A model generated the notes under the pieces. The model searched no databases, was not told where the DNA came from, and worked only from the letters and a program-made list of their open reading frames with translations. A stretch of 64,000 nucleotides of DNA, taken from NCBI GenBank assembly GCA_028751875.1, contig CM054143.1, positions 70,199,527 through 70,263,526 of the forward strand, read 5' to 3'. Position numbers and translations under genes: made by a program. Within the stretch, counting starts at the first letter, position 1. Each line of letters opens with the position of its first letter. Positions 12,598-23,560 of this stretch are shown here, piece after piece. The stretch comes from Rapana venosa. Taxonomy: Eukaryota; Mollusca; Gastropoda; Neogastropoda; Muricidae.

Positions 12598-13577
12598 AAC
12601 AGTCCATTATTGTTTCCCCAATTCTTAACAACGGGAAGCCAAACACTATATAAATAGTTACAGACCTATATCACTTTCATAGTCGTAAACTGCCCGGAAA
12701 AAATGGTTTTGAACAGACTGGTTTACTACTGTGGAAAGAAGAACATCATTCCTGTTAACCAAGCAGGCTTCAGAAAAGGAAGGTCGTCCATCCATCATCT
12801 TGTTCAACTGACCACTCAAATTAAGTATCAGTTTGCCAGACGAACATGTCTTTTGGCAACCTGTTTTGATGTGACCAAAGCCTACGACCAAGTATGGCAC
12901 TCACGATTGTTGTATAAACTAAAAACTATTGGATGATCAGGGCATATATATATAACTTGATAACAGATTTTCTGGGAAACAGACAAATTACAACTGGAAT
13001 AGGGACTACATATTCATCTATAAAGTCTCTTCAAATGGGCATTCCACAGGGGTCAGTTATTGCTCCTTTATTATTCAACATCTTAATGCATGACTTGCCA
13101 AGCACATTATCCAAGCATGTCAAATTAGCTCAAGACGCCGATGATGTATGTATGTGGATGTAGGTAGCAATGAAAAAGAATACACCTACGAGATCCTTGA
13201 ATTACATCAAAAAGTTGCATCAAAATGAACTGAATATGGTGTCAAACTATATGAATGAAAATTGTTTATTGCTATCAAGTGATAAAACACGCATGATGCT
13301 TTTTAATAATGGATCAAATCCAACATCAATGCCCAGTTTTCGAATAGATAAATGGAATTTTAGAATACAAGCAAACAGTCAACCTTTCTTGGGAGTTTTT
13401 CTTACAACAAAACTGACATGGAACCACCACATTGAGTACATTCTCAATAAAGCAAGGACAAGTTTAACATTCTGAAAGTTATTGGCAAACAGTCATGGGG
13501 TCAGGATATGCTGACCTTACTGCACCTTTCAACATCTTTAATTCCTTCAAAAGTGACGTATACCCGAGAAGTATTCT
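12598..13577 (+). pseudogene. I/Nimb-like LINE reverse transcriptase (copy 2), interrupted by piggyBac
   Basis: The clearest RT copy in the window, readable in three consecutive frames. Frame 1 (12703-12936) has NQAGFRKGRS and the A motif CFDVTKAYDQVWHSRLLYKL with a catalytic Asp. Frame 2 (12933-13163) has the B motif MGIPQGSVIAPLLFNI and a C motif reading DADDVCMW; the usual aromatic before ADD is replaced by Asp, which a single base error could produce. Frame 3 (13170-13475) has the thumb region with FLGVFLTTKLTWNHHIEYI. The coding frame stops being LINE-like exactly at the TTAA at 13578-13581, where piggyBac begins. RT would copy element RNA at nicked chromosomal DNA. The RNase H half is absent here. 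Confidence 0.85.
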
Positions 13578-13596
13578 TTAACTCTTTCTATACGAG

Positions 13597-13703
13597 GGTG
13601 CGATGTCATCGCACCTGCTGTTCACAACGTTTTATACTAAGGTGCGATGTGAGCGCACCTTCCATGCACAACCGTTTTACACCAAGGTGGGATGTGATCG
13701 CCC
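13597..13703. repeat. Three subterminal palindromic repeats of the piggyBac-like element
   Basis: Unit starts are at 13597, 13641 and 13686, a spacing of 44-45 bp. The first is GGTGCGATGTCATCGCACC, with 9-bp arms and a single central base. The second is GGTGCGATGTGAGCGCACC, and the third a decayed GGTGGGATGTGATCGCCC. The linkers share CACAAC, GTTTTA and AC(T/C)AA. By analogy with piggyBac ends they are likely transposase-binding sites. That function is inferred; the repeats are directly visible and recur at 20208-20311. Confidence 0.75.
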
Positions 13704-13883
13704 TTCAACTTTAAATATTCATAAGTCAAAGGTAAATGGTCTTGCGCAGTTGCAAACCGTTTCGGCACACTGTACAATCTTTAGAAATCACCCTGACCAC
13801 AGTGGCTGGCTGAGTATGATGTGGTAGATTATGCAAATGAGGCGAGGCCTCGCCTCCCGTCACTGACTTATCAGCGCTGCAAA

Positions 13884-14093
13884 ATGGCGACTCTTTCAAC
13901 TTCGGGACCATCGGAATGTAGACGGCAACGCCGCCGTTTTACCTTGGATGAAGTTCTTGAACAATTGCAAACAGAAGGTTCAGATATTGAAGACAATGTT
14001 CAGGAATCTTCTGGCAGTGAATGGTTAGCAGAAGACGAGGGAAGTGGTAGTGAACGTGATAAGGAAAGTGTTGCCAGAGTGCAGTGTGGATGA
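13884..14093 (+). pseudogene. piggyBac-like transposase, N-terminal fragment (V2)
   Basis: The frame starts at an ATG in the context AAAATGGCG and reads about 69 residues: a basic patch (CRRQRRRFTLDEVLEQL) followed by an acidic, Ser-rich stretch (SDIEDNVQESSGSEW). This matches the disordered N-terminus of PGBD/piggyBac transposases, which precedes the DDE domain. The stop at 14091-14093 is probably a frameshift, since the V3 copy continues in another frame. The catalytic Asp residues are not present because the element is truncated. Confidence 0.65.
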
Positions 14094-14288
14094 GGGCACA
14101 GATCACACAAGCAGTGATGCTGACGTGGCAGGCAGGCAGGCCGGCAGTTGCTCAGCCTGATGAAGAGACCTTGCAAATAAGATGAGTTTTTACATTTCCC
14201 TCATGCAAGACTGGCATGAGGATTTTCAATATCCCCCTACTACCACCACAGTGATAGGGGGTGGCCTGCACAGTCAACACATCAGAGC

Positions 14289-15300
14289 CGATAAGGACAG
14301 ATCAGCGTTGGAGATGCGCTCCAAAGGCCACAGCCCCCAGGGCATAGGACAGTCAGCGATGGAGAAGCTCTCCAAAGGCAGCTAAGACCCCCAGGGTCTG
14401 CAGCACATAAGGACTGTGGCGAGTCAACCTTCCTAGTCAAGAGTCATAGTCGATCACTAAAGACTAAGTGTAAGTGGAATTCCATGATGGGAAAGCACAC
14501 TGGTCATACAGCCTCTCACATTTGCTGTAGCCCCCCGTCGTCAATGGTTTAATCAAGAACGGATAAAGCCCTAGGTGCTGACGGTGTTGAATGTGTGCAA
14601 TCGTCTCTTCAAATGCGAACAAATTTGGCAACTGTTCACGACTGTCCATTTTGTGAACACTGAACAAATGCGCACAGAAAAAACAACGGCCATATCACAG
14701 CACAGTTGTCCAAGTCTCTCACCTCCAAGAATGACAGCAGCTTCACCACACACATACATCACCCTTACGGAGTGACAACCTGACTGTGTGTGTGTTGTGT
14801 GTGGGTGGGCGCGCACGCGCGTGGTCGATTGTCCTTTGCACCGGATGGCAGCAGGTGTTCCCTCTGTGTTTGAATGTTTTTTTGTGCTTTTTTTCTTCAT
14901 TGAGCATAACAAATTTGATATTCTAACGTGTTTGTGATTCCACACCGTTCATTGACTGGTCAGATTAGTTTTTTTTCCTAATATCATTTACTTTTGAATC
15001 ACGTTAATTTATAATTTTCATTTCTGATACATTTTATAAGAGTCAACTGACTGTATGAATTGTGTTCAACTGACTTGCTGGTCCTTGTGACCATTTTACT
15101 GTAAACCCAGCTGCCGTGTGAAAAATGCACGTGAAACACGAACTCAGATCTCCCCCAACACACTACCCATTGCTCCTCCTTCCACCGATATGACACTAAC
15201 CTGCCAAAGACTGAAAACCTTTGCTCTCACATGGGTTTACTATATACCAACACTAACTTCAACAACACAATTTTAACCTTAGGAATCAACCGCCACAAAA
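14289..15300 (+). repeat. Repeat R and LINE leader (block V3)
   Basis: Colinear with 7745-8650. Near 14306-14385 a unit of about 55 bp (CAGCGTTGGAGATGC to CCCCCAGGG) is present twice in tandem, against once in V2. A TG run and GCGCGCACGCGCGTGG occur near 14783-14822. No gene. Confidence 0.65.
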
Positions 15301-17460
15301 CTAGACGAGGTACCCGTGCCGGCAGACTTTAACATCGCCTGTGCGCCCCCTACATCCTCTCAATCCTCATTTCTGACTCACTACCACTACCCCGTAACCA
15401 AGGACAACACTGCTTCGCTTCCCTCTGATCCACCTGCTCTTCTGTGTTTATGATTTTGATAAAACAGAGTTTTCTTATAATTGTATCCATGGTGTACAAT
15501 GCAACTGTAAATTCCCCCCCGAACTTCCCCAGTCCTTTCAACCAGCTACTACACCTGACCTCTCAATCCAAACTTTGTCCTGCTCTTCCACTCTCCACAT
15601 CTTTAACCATCGCCTTTCATCCTCTTCCACTGACAGTTATCCTAATTCACCACAGTATCGTCAACCACTCTGCCCCCCTTCTAACATCCTTCACATGTCT
15701 TGTTCAACGGGCACTGTCTGCCCCAGAAGGTAAAGCTAATCTCATTTCTGATTTTCATCTCTCAACAGAACTTGCTCTAACATTTCTTACAGAAACCTGG
15801 TTAAAACCACACACGGTCATGACCAAAAATAACACAACTGACACCACCTGGTATAAAACTCTTTCTCTTCCCCCGAACCCTCCCGTGAGGTGCATTGCAT
15901 CGTTTATAAAGATACACTCGAACCTGCTCCTTTCTTTCCTGTCACTCCACTTCCTTTTTCACCTGATCTTTCGAAGTCCTTGAACCAACATCAACACCTC
16001 TGGCCACTCTATACTTTCTGCTAGTCTTTACCGTCCACCTCCAAGCCGTAAGAAACATCTGACATCTTCCATTTTCCGTCAAGAGTTTCAGTCACTGTCC
16101 TGGACACTAACAGCCTCTCTCCCAGAAAGCTTAATCATTCCAGGTGACTTTAACTTCCAGTTAGATAACCAGTCTTCTCTGATGTCCAAACTCTGTCTCT
16201 TTCTTTGTCAAACCACTCTCTTTCTCAGCAGGTAAACGAAGCAACGCACAGATCAGTGACATATTTTAAGACTGGCCTAATTACCGATGTCTCCCAAGAT
16301 CTGATCACATCTGTAACTATCACTGATGAACTACTTTTTGAGCATTCGCTGTTCCTTTTCTCTCAAATATTGCAAAGCCTAACAGAAAGAAAGAGTTGTC
16401 ACCCGTCGCAACCTCAAGGCATAGATTTTCAAACTTTTTCTTCACACGAAGCTTGCTGAACAGCCTATCACAAACCTCTGACACAATAACCCATCTAAAC
16501 ACTACAATGAATTCTCCAGCCAACTGCTTATGATGAGCATGCACCTCCCACTGACCGTCTCCTTCCAGATAGGCCATGTGCGCCATGGTACAACACCAGG
16601 ACATCCTGACTCAAAGCGCTAAACGCAGCAACTAGAGCGGCAGTGGCAAAAATAAAAAACGGAACATTAATAAGCAGCCTCTTATCCGAAAATAATAACA
16701 AAGTCAGTCTTTAATTCTCTCAGAAAAAACAAAGTATTACTCGTCCAAGTTCTTGATGCCACGTCTATGAAATCTCTCTTTTCTCTCACATCTACTCTTC
16801 TATGATCTGTTAAGGCACACAATAACCTGCCTTCCAGGCCACGCACCACGGGGGGCTGTATCTGATCACTTCTATCGTATTTCTGCATTCTTTTCTGACA
16901 AAGTCCGAGTAGGGACAGTCGCGATCCAGGGACTTGTCTGCAGACCACCTTTCCAACCTGCGCGGCGCGATCTGATCGCGCAAGTTTCTCTGTCAATCAC
17001 CTCTCCTTTTCTTTCATCTACTCACATAGGAGAGAGGGGGAATCAGAAATAATGGTCTAAAGATAATGGGGATCTAATAATAATCAATGTGATGCTTGTA
17101 TCGGGCCGGATAGGCCTGTTTTCGTCGGATTATATCACAACAGTGCCTACCACATCTCATACCAACTATAACGAAAATAGTGAACTCATCTCTTGTTTCA
17201 GAAATGGGGGGGGTAGTTAGCGCATCATGCAGGACACGAGCGAATTGCTATAGCACACGGCGCAGCTCTCATATCGAAAAATATCTCTCTGACCTTAGCC
17301 TAAAATTATGAAGATAATAGACCTGTTTCCAATCTACCTTTTTATTTCTGAAGTCCTTGAAAAAGTAGTTCTCAAACAGCTCAACCACCACCTTCTCTCC
17401 AACAATCTTCTTCCTGATTTCCCAGCTTGCCTATTGTGTCAACCACAGGAGGGTGCAAGA
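15300..17460 (+). pseudogene. CR1/L2/Rex1-like LINE ORF2, endonuclease and RT start (V3), truncated
   Basis: Paralogue of 8650-10660. The frame at 15444-15983 stays open for 179 codons and contains KANLISDF and TFLTETWLKPH, the CR1-group APE endonuclease signature. Further on, 16080-16190 holds GDFN-like sequence and 16205-16290 reads NHSLSQQVNEATHRS. Near 17305-17420 the start of RT reads EVLEKVVLKQLNHHLLSNNL, then PDF. Between 16820 and 17130 three short stretches are replaced by GC-rich or GGGG-rich sequence with no match in V2. At about 17460 LINE homology ends in a poly-G run, and the rest of RT and the C-terminus are absent. Confidence 0.75.
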
Positions 17461-19214
17461 GGCAGGCGTGTGGGGGGGGGGGGGGGGGGGGGGGAATAAC
17501 CCGAGGGGCATATAGGGATATAAATAGTAGTAGAGAAGTCGGGGAAGAGTAATGGGCAATGAGATAGAGTGAAGTAATTTATATACGTATGTAGTTTGGG
17601 TATATATTAGTGAAGAAATAGGATTTAGATAGTGGGGGGGTGGTAGGGGGGATATGGAAAGATAAGGGGTTGGATGTAAGGTAGGTAAGTTTGGGATTAT
17701 GGGATGGTTTTATTTGGATTGATTGTAGAATTTGGGTTTGAGGTGAATATTGAAGGGGTAAAGGGAGGGATGAGGTGCGTGGAGAGAGGCGTGTAAATGG
17801 GAAATAGGATAATGTTGTTAAGATGATTTTGATAATGATGGTAATTGAAGATGTGGATTTATGGGGGTAGAAGTTTTGAGGAAGGAGAGAATGATTTGTG
17901 GGAAATAGGAGGTTTGTTGATTTTAGTGTATATTTATTTGGTATGGAGTTTGATGGTGTTTTAAGGGTTGGAATAATGTGTAATTATATTTAGAAAAGAG
18001 GAATGGGATTAAATTGAAAAGGGGATTGTTTAGAGGGATTGATGATGAAAGAGTGAATAGATGGTTGTGAGTGGGGGGGGTGATTTATATAGAGAGTTTT
18101 TTGATGATAAATTAAGGAGATGGATAGTGATGGGTAATGTGGGTGATTGGAGTTTGTAAGGGAATAAGTGATTATAATTTAGGGATAGGAGAGATGGAGG
18201 ATATAGTATGGATTGAGAGGGGGAGAGGAATGATGATAGTGAATAGTATGGATATGTTATTTTAGGATAGAGGGAGTGAAGAGTTTTTTTTGAGTTATAT
18301 GGTAAAGAGATGTGGGAGTTGAGGAGGATTAGGGTGAAGGGAATATTTGGTTATTTTTTTGAGGGTTTAGAGGTAGTTTTGTTGGGTGTGTTTTTGTGTG
18401 GGGGGTTGTTGGGTGTTTTTGTGGTTTGGGGGGTGAGATTTATTGGTACTATGTCTGTGGGTGTTGGGTGTTGGTGTTTAAGGTTTTTTGGATAGTAGTG
18501 GGGAGTATTGGTATGGTGATAGAACAAACAAGATCTCTCTTATACAGGGAGGTGTATAGGTTGTAATATTTATGTTGGGTGGGATTTAAGTTTGGATTAG
18601 ATGATGTGGATTTATTATAAGGATAGTTAAATGGAAGTGTTATGTTAGATTGGGTGGAGGGGAGGGGGGGTGGGGGGTGGTTTATGGGGTGGTATGTTGG
18701 GAGTGGGTTTGGGGGGGTGGTGGGTGGGGGGGGGTTGGGGGGAGTGGGGGGTGGTTGGGAGGGTGTGGGGTTGGGGATGGGGTGGGGGTTGGGGGGGGTG
18801 GTTTGGGTGGGGTGGGGTGTGTTGTGTGAGGTGGAGGTTATGTAGAGAGGGTGTGTGAGAGTGTGGAGAGAGAGAGAGAGAGTGTGAGGGTTTTTTTGTT
18901 GGTGGTTTGTTTTGGTTATTTGATGAGGTTTTTATTTTGTGATTGTTTTATTTATATTTTTTTTTTTTTTGTTTGTGGAGTTGTGAAGGTGTTTGTTTTG
19001 GAAAGTAGGTGTTTTATGAATTGGTTAAAAAAAAAAAAAAAAAAAAAAGGGGTAGAATTTTTTGTGGATGGATAGTGGAGATAATTGAGGATAGGTGATG
19101 GTTTGTATGATTGATTATGATATGAGGGGGGGAGGTTTTTTATTATATTAATATTATTGGTAAATTTATAATAAATAGTTATTTGAATGATAGGAAGAGA
19201 TGGAATTAATTTTA
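17461..19214. other. C-depleted G/T/A block with a 23-nt poly-G start; no gene
   Basis: After GGCAGGCGTG comes a G run at 17472-17494, then about 1.7 kb in which C is nearly absent from the plus strand (roughly one per hundred bases by eye). G, T and A are intermixed without a clear period. A 22-nt A run lies at 19027-19048, and 18655-18850 is almost pure G with T. It replaces the LINE RT interior and the leader that V2 has between CR1 and the I-like LINE. Gly/Val/Trp-rich frames through it have no meaning. Probably a low-confidence assembly stretch. Confidence 0.7.
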
Positions 19215-19224
19215 TTATGGTGTT

Positions 19225-20189
19225 AACAATTCTTAACTTCTAAAGCCAAACACTAGATAAATAGTTACAACCTTATCACTTACAATTCGGTATCTGCTAA
19301 ACAATGGGTTTGAACAGACTGGTTTTACTACTGTGAAGAAGAACATCATTCCTGTTAATCCAGGCGCTTCAGAAAATAAAGGTCGTTCCATCATCACTTG
19401 TTCAACTGACCCACTCAAATTAAGTAATCAGTTTGCCAACAACATTTCTTTTGCAACCTGTTTTGATGTGACCAAAGCTACACCAAGTATGGCACTCACG
19501 ATCTTGTTGTATCTAAACTAAACCACACACACACATCACACAGGAGGAGGGGATTATAAGGACTTTGAGTGAGAAAGGGGGGGGGGAGATTTACTATGGA
19601 AACAGACCAATTACAACTGTAAAGGGACTACATATTCAGCTATAAAGTCTCATCAAATGGGCATTCCACAGGTCAGTTATTGCTCCTTTATATTCAACTT
19701 CTTAATGCATTAACTTGCAAGCACATTATCAAGCATGTCAATTAGCCAAGACCCAGATGTATGTATGTGGATTGTAGGCTACAATGAAAAAGAATACACC
19801 TACGAGATCCGTGAATTACATCAAAAAGTTGCATCAAAATGAACTGAAGATGGTGTCAACTATATGAATGAAAATTGTTATTGCGTATCAAGTGGTAGCG
19901 CTCTTAACCATGATGCTTGTAATAATGGAGTCAAATCCAACATCAATGCCCAGTTTTCGAATAGATACTGGAATTTTAGGATAACAAGCAAACATCAACT
20001 TTCTTGGGATTTCTTACAACAAAACTGACCATGGAACCACCACATTGAGTACATTCTCAATAAAGCAAGGACAATGTTAAACTATTCTGAAAGTTATTGC
20101 AAACAGTCATGGGTCAGGATATGCTACCTTACTGCACTTTCAACATCTTATAATTCCTTCAAAGTGCCTATACCCGAAGGAAGTATTCT
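19225..20189 (+). pseudogene. I/Nimb-like LINE reverse transcriptase (copy 3), interrupted by piggyBac
   Basis: Colinear with 12640-13577: AACATCATTCCTGTTAA, TTTGATGTGACCAAAGC, ATGGGCATTCCACAGG and the thumb-region sequence are all recognisable. A patch at 19520-19595 (CACACACA, then GGAGGAGGGG and poly-G) replaces the bases that in copy 2 connect motif A to motif B. Homology ends at the same TTAA (20190-20193) as in copy 2, so both share one ancestral piggyBac insertion. Many indels; not functional as read. Confidence 0.75.
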
Positions 20190-21130
20190 TTAACTCTTTC
20201 TATACGAGGTGCGATGTCATCGCACCTCGTTCACAACGGTTTATACTAAGGTGCGATGTGAGGCGCACCTTCCATGCACAACCGTTTACACCAAGGGGGG
20301 ATTGATCGCCCTTCAACTTTAAATAATTCATAAGGTCAAAGATAAATGTTCTGCGGCAGTTTGCAAACCGTTTTCTCGGCACACTGGTACAATCCTTTTT
20401 TTTTTTTTTTTACGACATCACCCTGACCACAGTGGCTGGCTGCGTATGATGTGTAAGATATTCAAATGAGGCGAGACTCGCCTCCCGTCACTGACTTATC
20501 AGGCGCTGCAAAATGGCACTCTTTCACTTCGGGACATCGGAATGTAGACGGCAACGCCCTTTTACCTTGGATGAAGTTCTTGAACAATTGCAAACAGAAG
20601 GTTCAGATATTGAAGACATGTTCAGGAATCTTCTGGCAGTGAATGTTGCAGAAGACAGGGAAAGAGGTGTAGTGAACGTGATAAGGAAAGTGTTGCCAGA
20701 GTGCAGTGTGGATGAGGGCACAGATCACACAAGCAGTGATGCTGACGTGGCAGGCCAGGCAGGCCGGTAAGGTTTGTTGGGAAGTTGCTCAGCCTGATGA
20801 AGAAGACCTTGCAGAATAAGATGAGTTTTTACATTTCCTCATGCAAGAACTGGCAATGGAGGATTTTCATATCCCCCTACTCTACCAGGCTACAGTGATG
20901 AGGGTGTGGCCTGCACAGTCAACACATTCAGAGCCACTCCCCTTTGGATTTTCAGCCAAATTTTTTGATGATTCTTTGCTGACCAAATTGTTGAGCGACA
21001 AATAATAGCAGAGAAAACATTGCAGCCAGGGTCAACTCAAAGAAGCACAGCATTTTCAAGTCTGCCAAGCAGGGATAACGAAATGACATTTTAGATTCCT
21101 GTCCATTTGTGCACATTGCTTGCTTCAGGC
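20190..21130 (+). mobile_element. piggyBac-like element (V3), extends further than V2
   Basis: Begins after TTAA at 20190-20193 with CTCTTTCTATACGAGG. Subterminal palindromes are at 20208-20226, 20250-20269 and 20295-20311. A T run at 20396-20412 is absent from V2. The transposase N-terminus starts at 20513. Beyond the V2 truncation point, 20935-21095 reads FGFSAKFFDDSLLTKLLSDK, then an in-frame stop and further transposase-like peptide, consistent with the start of the DDE_Tnp_1_7 domain. I cannot place the 3' terminus; the sequence from 21405 is a separate repeat segment or the element's 3' region. Confidence 0.65.
20513..20770 (+). pseudogene. piggyBac-like transposase, N-terminal fragment (V3)
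   Basis: This 85-codon frame has FTLDEVLEQLQTEGSDIED like the V2 copy, then shifts relative to it (FRNLLAVNVAED) because of indels. The remainder, up to about 21095, lies in other frames. No DDE catalytic triad can be identified. Most typical piggyBac transposases are near 550-600 residues, so under a third is represented here. Confidence 0.6.
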
Positions 21131-21404
21131 TCTACTCACACCATCCAAAACTAAGCTAATTACAGAACATGAATGCATGTGTGTGTAAGAGACATTGGTG
21201 AGACATTCTATAAAAAATTCATTCACATTGTAAATGTGAAGTGAATGACTCATTCAGTAGCAGCGCTCCAACGGAAAACTGATTGTGTTACGTGTTTACT
21301 TCACATGTCACTCATAAAACAAATACTTTTCTACATCATTTTTTTCACTTTGCATATTCAATGTTTAGTTACTTCTCTTTGCACATAAAACTAATTTTTT
21401 GTGG
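21131..21404. other. Spacer after the piggyBac fragment, no gene
   Basis: Ordinary A/T-rich sequence containing short direct repeats of CATTCAC. It has no match elsewhere in the window. Confidence 0.45.
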
Positions 21405-22055
21405 ACTTAGATCAGTAGCGGCAGCCAAAATTTTATATAGCATATGTGTACATAAAAAATGTATTTTTGAAAAGAACATTTTAAAAACAAACACAACAAC
21501 AAAAAAATTATGCTCTAGCTCTATTTTTTCAAAAGTTATGGTGTCTTAAAGATGGCGGTACAACATTTTTCGGCCATTTTAACTGTAATGGAAGCCTTAT
21601 TTGAAAGGACCTGTAGCGGAAAGCACTACAATCAACACTCCATAAAAATTTCCACATACAATGTCTAATAATACGTAATAATACCTACAAAAAGAAATCA
21701 GCTCTCTATCTTTGAAGGGTAAAAAAAGATATACTTTTTTAAAATGCCATCGAGTGATTGGCGGTTTTACTCAAATTGCACGATAAGCCATGTTTGGGGT
21801 CCAACAGGTTGGATAAGATGGCATCTTATGACTACAGTTCATTTTACATTGCTTAATAGATATGCATACTAGATTAATGTCCAATTTTTTCTGGGTTTAT
21901 ACTAGACCAAATGTTCAAATATTGGGGTCCTAATATTTGCCGAAAACCCTAAAAAATGCCCTTGTGACGACCAAAAAGACAGTACATGGTAGATTTTCAT
22001 TAATAACTTTTGATCCTGTATATATATTGACATGAAATTTGGTGGTGTATAATAT
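21405..22055 (+). repeat. Segment S, copy 1 (paralogues at 26815 and 34250)
   Basis: Starts near CTTAG with GCAGCCAAAATTTTATATAG and runs through AAGATGGCGGTAC and GAAAGCACTACAATCA to GACATGAAATTTGGTGGTGT. It aligns with 26815-27480 and 34250-34885, although its left flank is different. The end at about 22055 is where homology stops. No frame is conserved in all three copies. It may be the 3' region of the piggyBac element or an independent repeat. Confidence 0.6.
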
Positions 22056-22169
22056 GGTTGTATGTGCTATTAAAAATACATATATTGATTTTTTTCATCA
22101 ATTACATAATTGTTTTTTTCAGATTCAAATGGCTCCAAGTGGCTAAAAATGTGTAACATTTAAACTTTA

Positions 22170-22701
22170 TAAGTGAAATGTGCAACATTAGTTTCTTGTG
22201 AAACATGCTTAGAAAAGAAACAAAAATCATTGCCTACAGTGTTAGAGGACCACTGAGGATGCAGAAGCGCAAGAAGCCAAATCACTTGAATCAGCCAAAT
22301 TACCACTCAACCTACTAATGATGAAACACACATTTGAAGGAGAAAAGACCACACCAGCAAAAATTTATTCCCAGCTTTTTATAATTTTCCTCTGTAGGCA
22401 TTGAAGCCAGCTTTGAGTCTTATTTTAATTTTTCCCCACTGTTGTGTACAAGGCAGCCTCATACCACATAATTTCCGTCAATTGCTCCCACCAACGTGTA
22501 ACATATAATAATCATTATGTGTTTTTCCTATGCTGTTTCAAAAGCAATAACACTTCAAAAGTCCGCACGAAGGGGATGCATAAGACACCAGATGATGTCC
22601 ATGTTGGCTGGTACAACATTTCACAACAACAATCCTAAAAATGGACGACAGCTGTCCTATATGAACTGCTTGGACAAAAATGTCCCCCCCCCCCCCCCCC
22701 C

Positions 22702-22741
<40 letters not shown>

Positions 22742-23040
22742 TTTCTATTGGTGTATCCTGTAGTACATTTTCTTCAACTTATCAGAAACACTGCAACCCT
22801 GGCAAGCTCAGCATACAAATAGTTGACAGAGAAATGTGGCTGTTTCATCAAATGTCTTCTCACCGTCTTGCTTTCGTACCAATAACTGAATCACAGGGGA
22901 GTGCACGGCGAGACAGCTCTGGCAGAGACAGCGGAGGGGAACATTGATGACAACTGTTAAGTTTGCCAGAAAAATACACCTCAGCTTGTTTAGTGTGATT
23001 TCCATTTCATTCAGCATTTAAAGAAATGAAAAACCAAAAA
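22170..23040 (-). repeat. Block U1 start, segment T (paralogue 50155-51150)
   Basis: Shares GCAGAAGCGCAAGAAGCC, ACTAATGATGAAACACAC and AGGGGATGCATAAG with U3. Exon-like minus-strand frames that are open in U3 (50614-50823 and 50846-50980) are broken here by indels and by a C tract at 22684-22741 that U3 lacks entirely. Confidence 0.6.
22684..22741. repeat. 58-nt poly-C tract
   Basis: A run of C with a single A at 22702. The paralogous site in U3 (near 50873) reads AAAATGTCTTTCTATTGG with no tract. The Pro-rich frame across it is an artefact of the homopolymer. Confidence 0.9.
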
Positions 23041-23415
23041 AGGTTTATAGAAATGTAATGCATAGACAAAAAAAACTAATGATATGTAATGGAATTTATA
23101 AAGCGATGAACTTGTAAAGCAACAAATCAAAGCGCTCAGATGACTTTTTTCCCCCGAGGACAATGGAACAAGCACTCACGTACCTTTTCACATCCAGTCC
23201 CCAAAGAAAGAAGAAAATAATAAGGGAGATAATAACAAAGAAAATAATAGGGGAGACACACTATGACACACATAAGAAATCCAACAAAGTCTTCATTCCA
23301 TTGGTGCTAAAACTGCTGGTAATGACTGCAGTACAAATGTGTCACAGATTGATAAAGGTTGAAATAAAGAATTATTTACCTGAAGCAATCTGTGTTTAAC
23401 TCGTTTATTATATAT

Positions 23416-23449
<34 letters not shown>

Positions 23450-23560
23450 TGTTTTATGCTAGCAAACTGAAGCAATCAATCCCAAAATAATGGAAAAGGG
23501 AAATGAATGGGGGGGGGGGGGGGTTTGCTAGGCTGATTCGACACTGTACTAATAGGGTAT
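23041..23560. other. U1 spacer with GT microsatellite and poly-G tract
   Basis: Aligned with 51150-51540 in U3. A (GT)n run lies at 23420-23447 and a 15-nt G tract at 23509-23523, where U3 has only six G. No gene. Confidence 0.65.

Larger units (their letters stand above)
13578..14288 (+). mobile_element. piggyBac-like element, 5' part (V2), truncated
   Basis: The element starts after a TTAA at 13578-13581 with CTCTTTCTATACGAGGGTGC, consistent with piggyBac insertion at TTAA. It carries three subterminal palindromic repeats and then the N-terminal transposase frame. It stops abruptly at about 14288 (TCAGAGCC), where sequence switches to repeat R of V3; the V3 copy continues past this point. 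No 3' terminal repeat or second TTAA can be assigned, so this is a truncated copy joined to the next tandem block. Confidence 0.75.

Noticed and set aside
16682..16996. 104-codon minus-strand frame within V3
   Set aside because: Antisense to CR1-like LINE sequence and to GC-rich replaced patches; the V2 paralogue does not preserve it.
22517..22822. Pro-rich 101-codon frame
   Set aside because: The Pro run is the poly-C tract, which is absent from the U3 paralogue.
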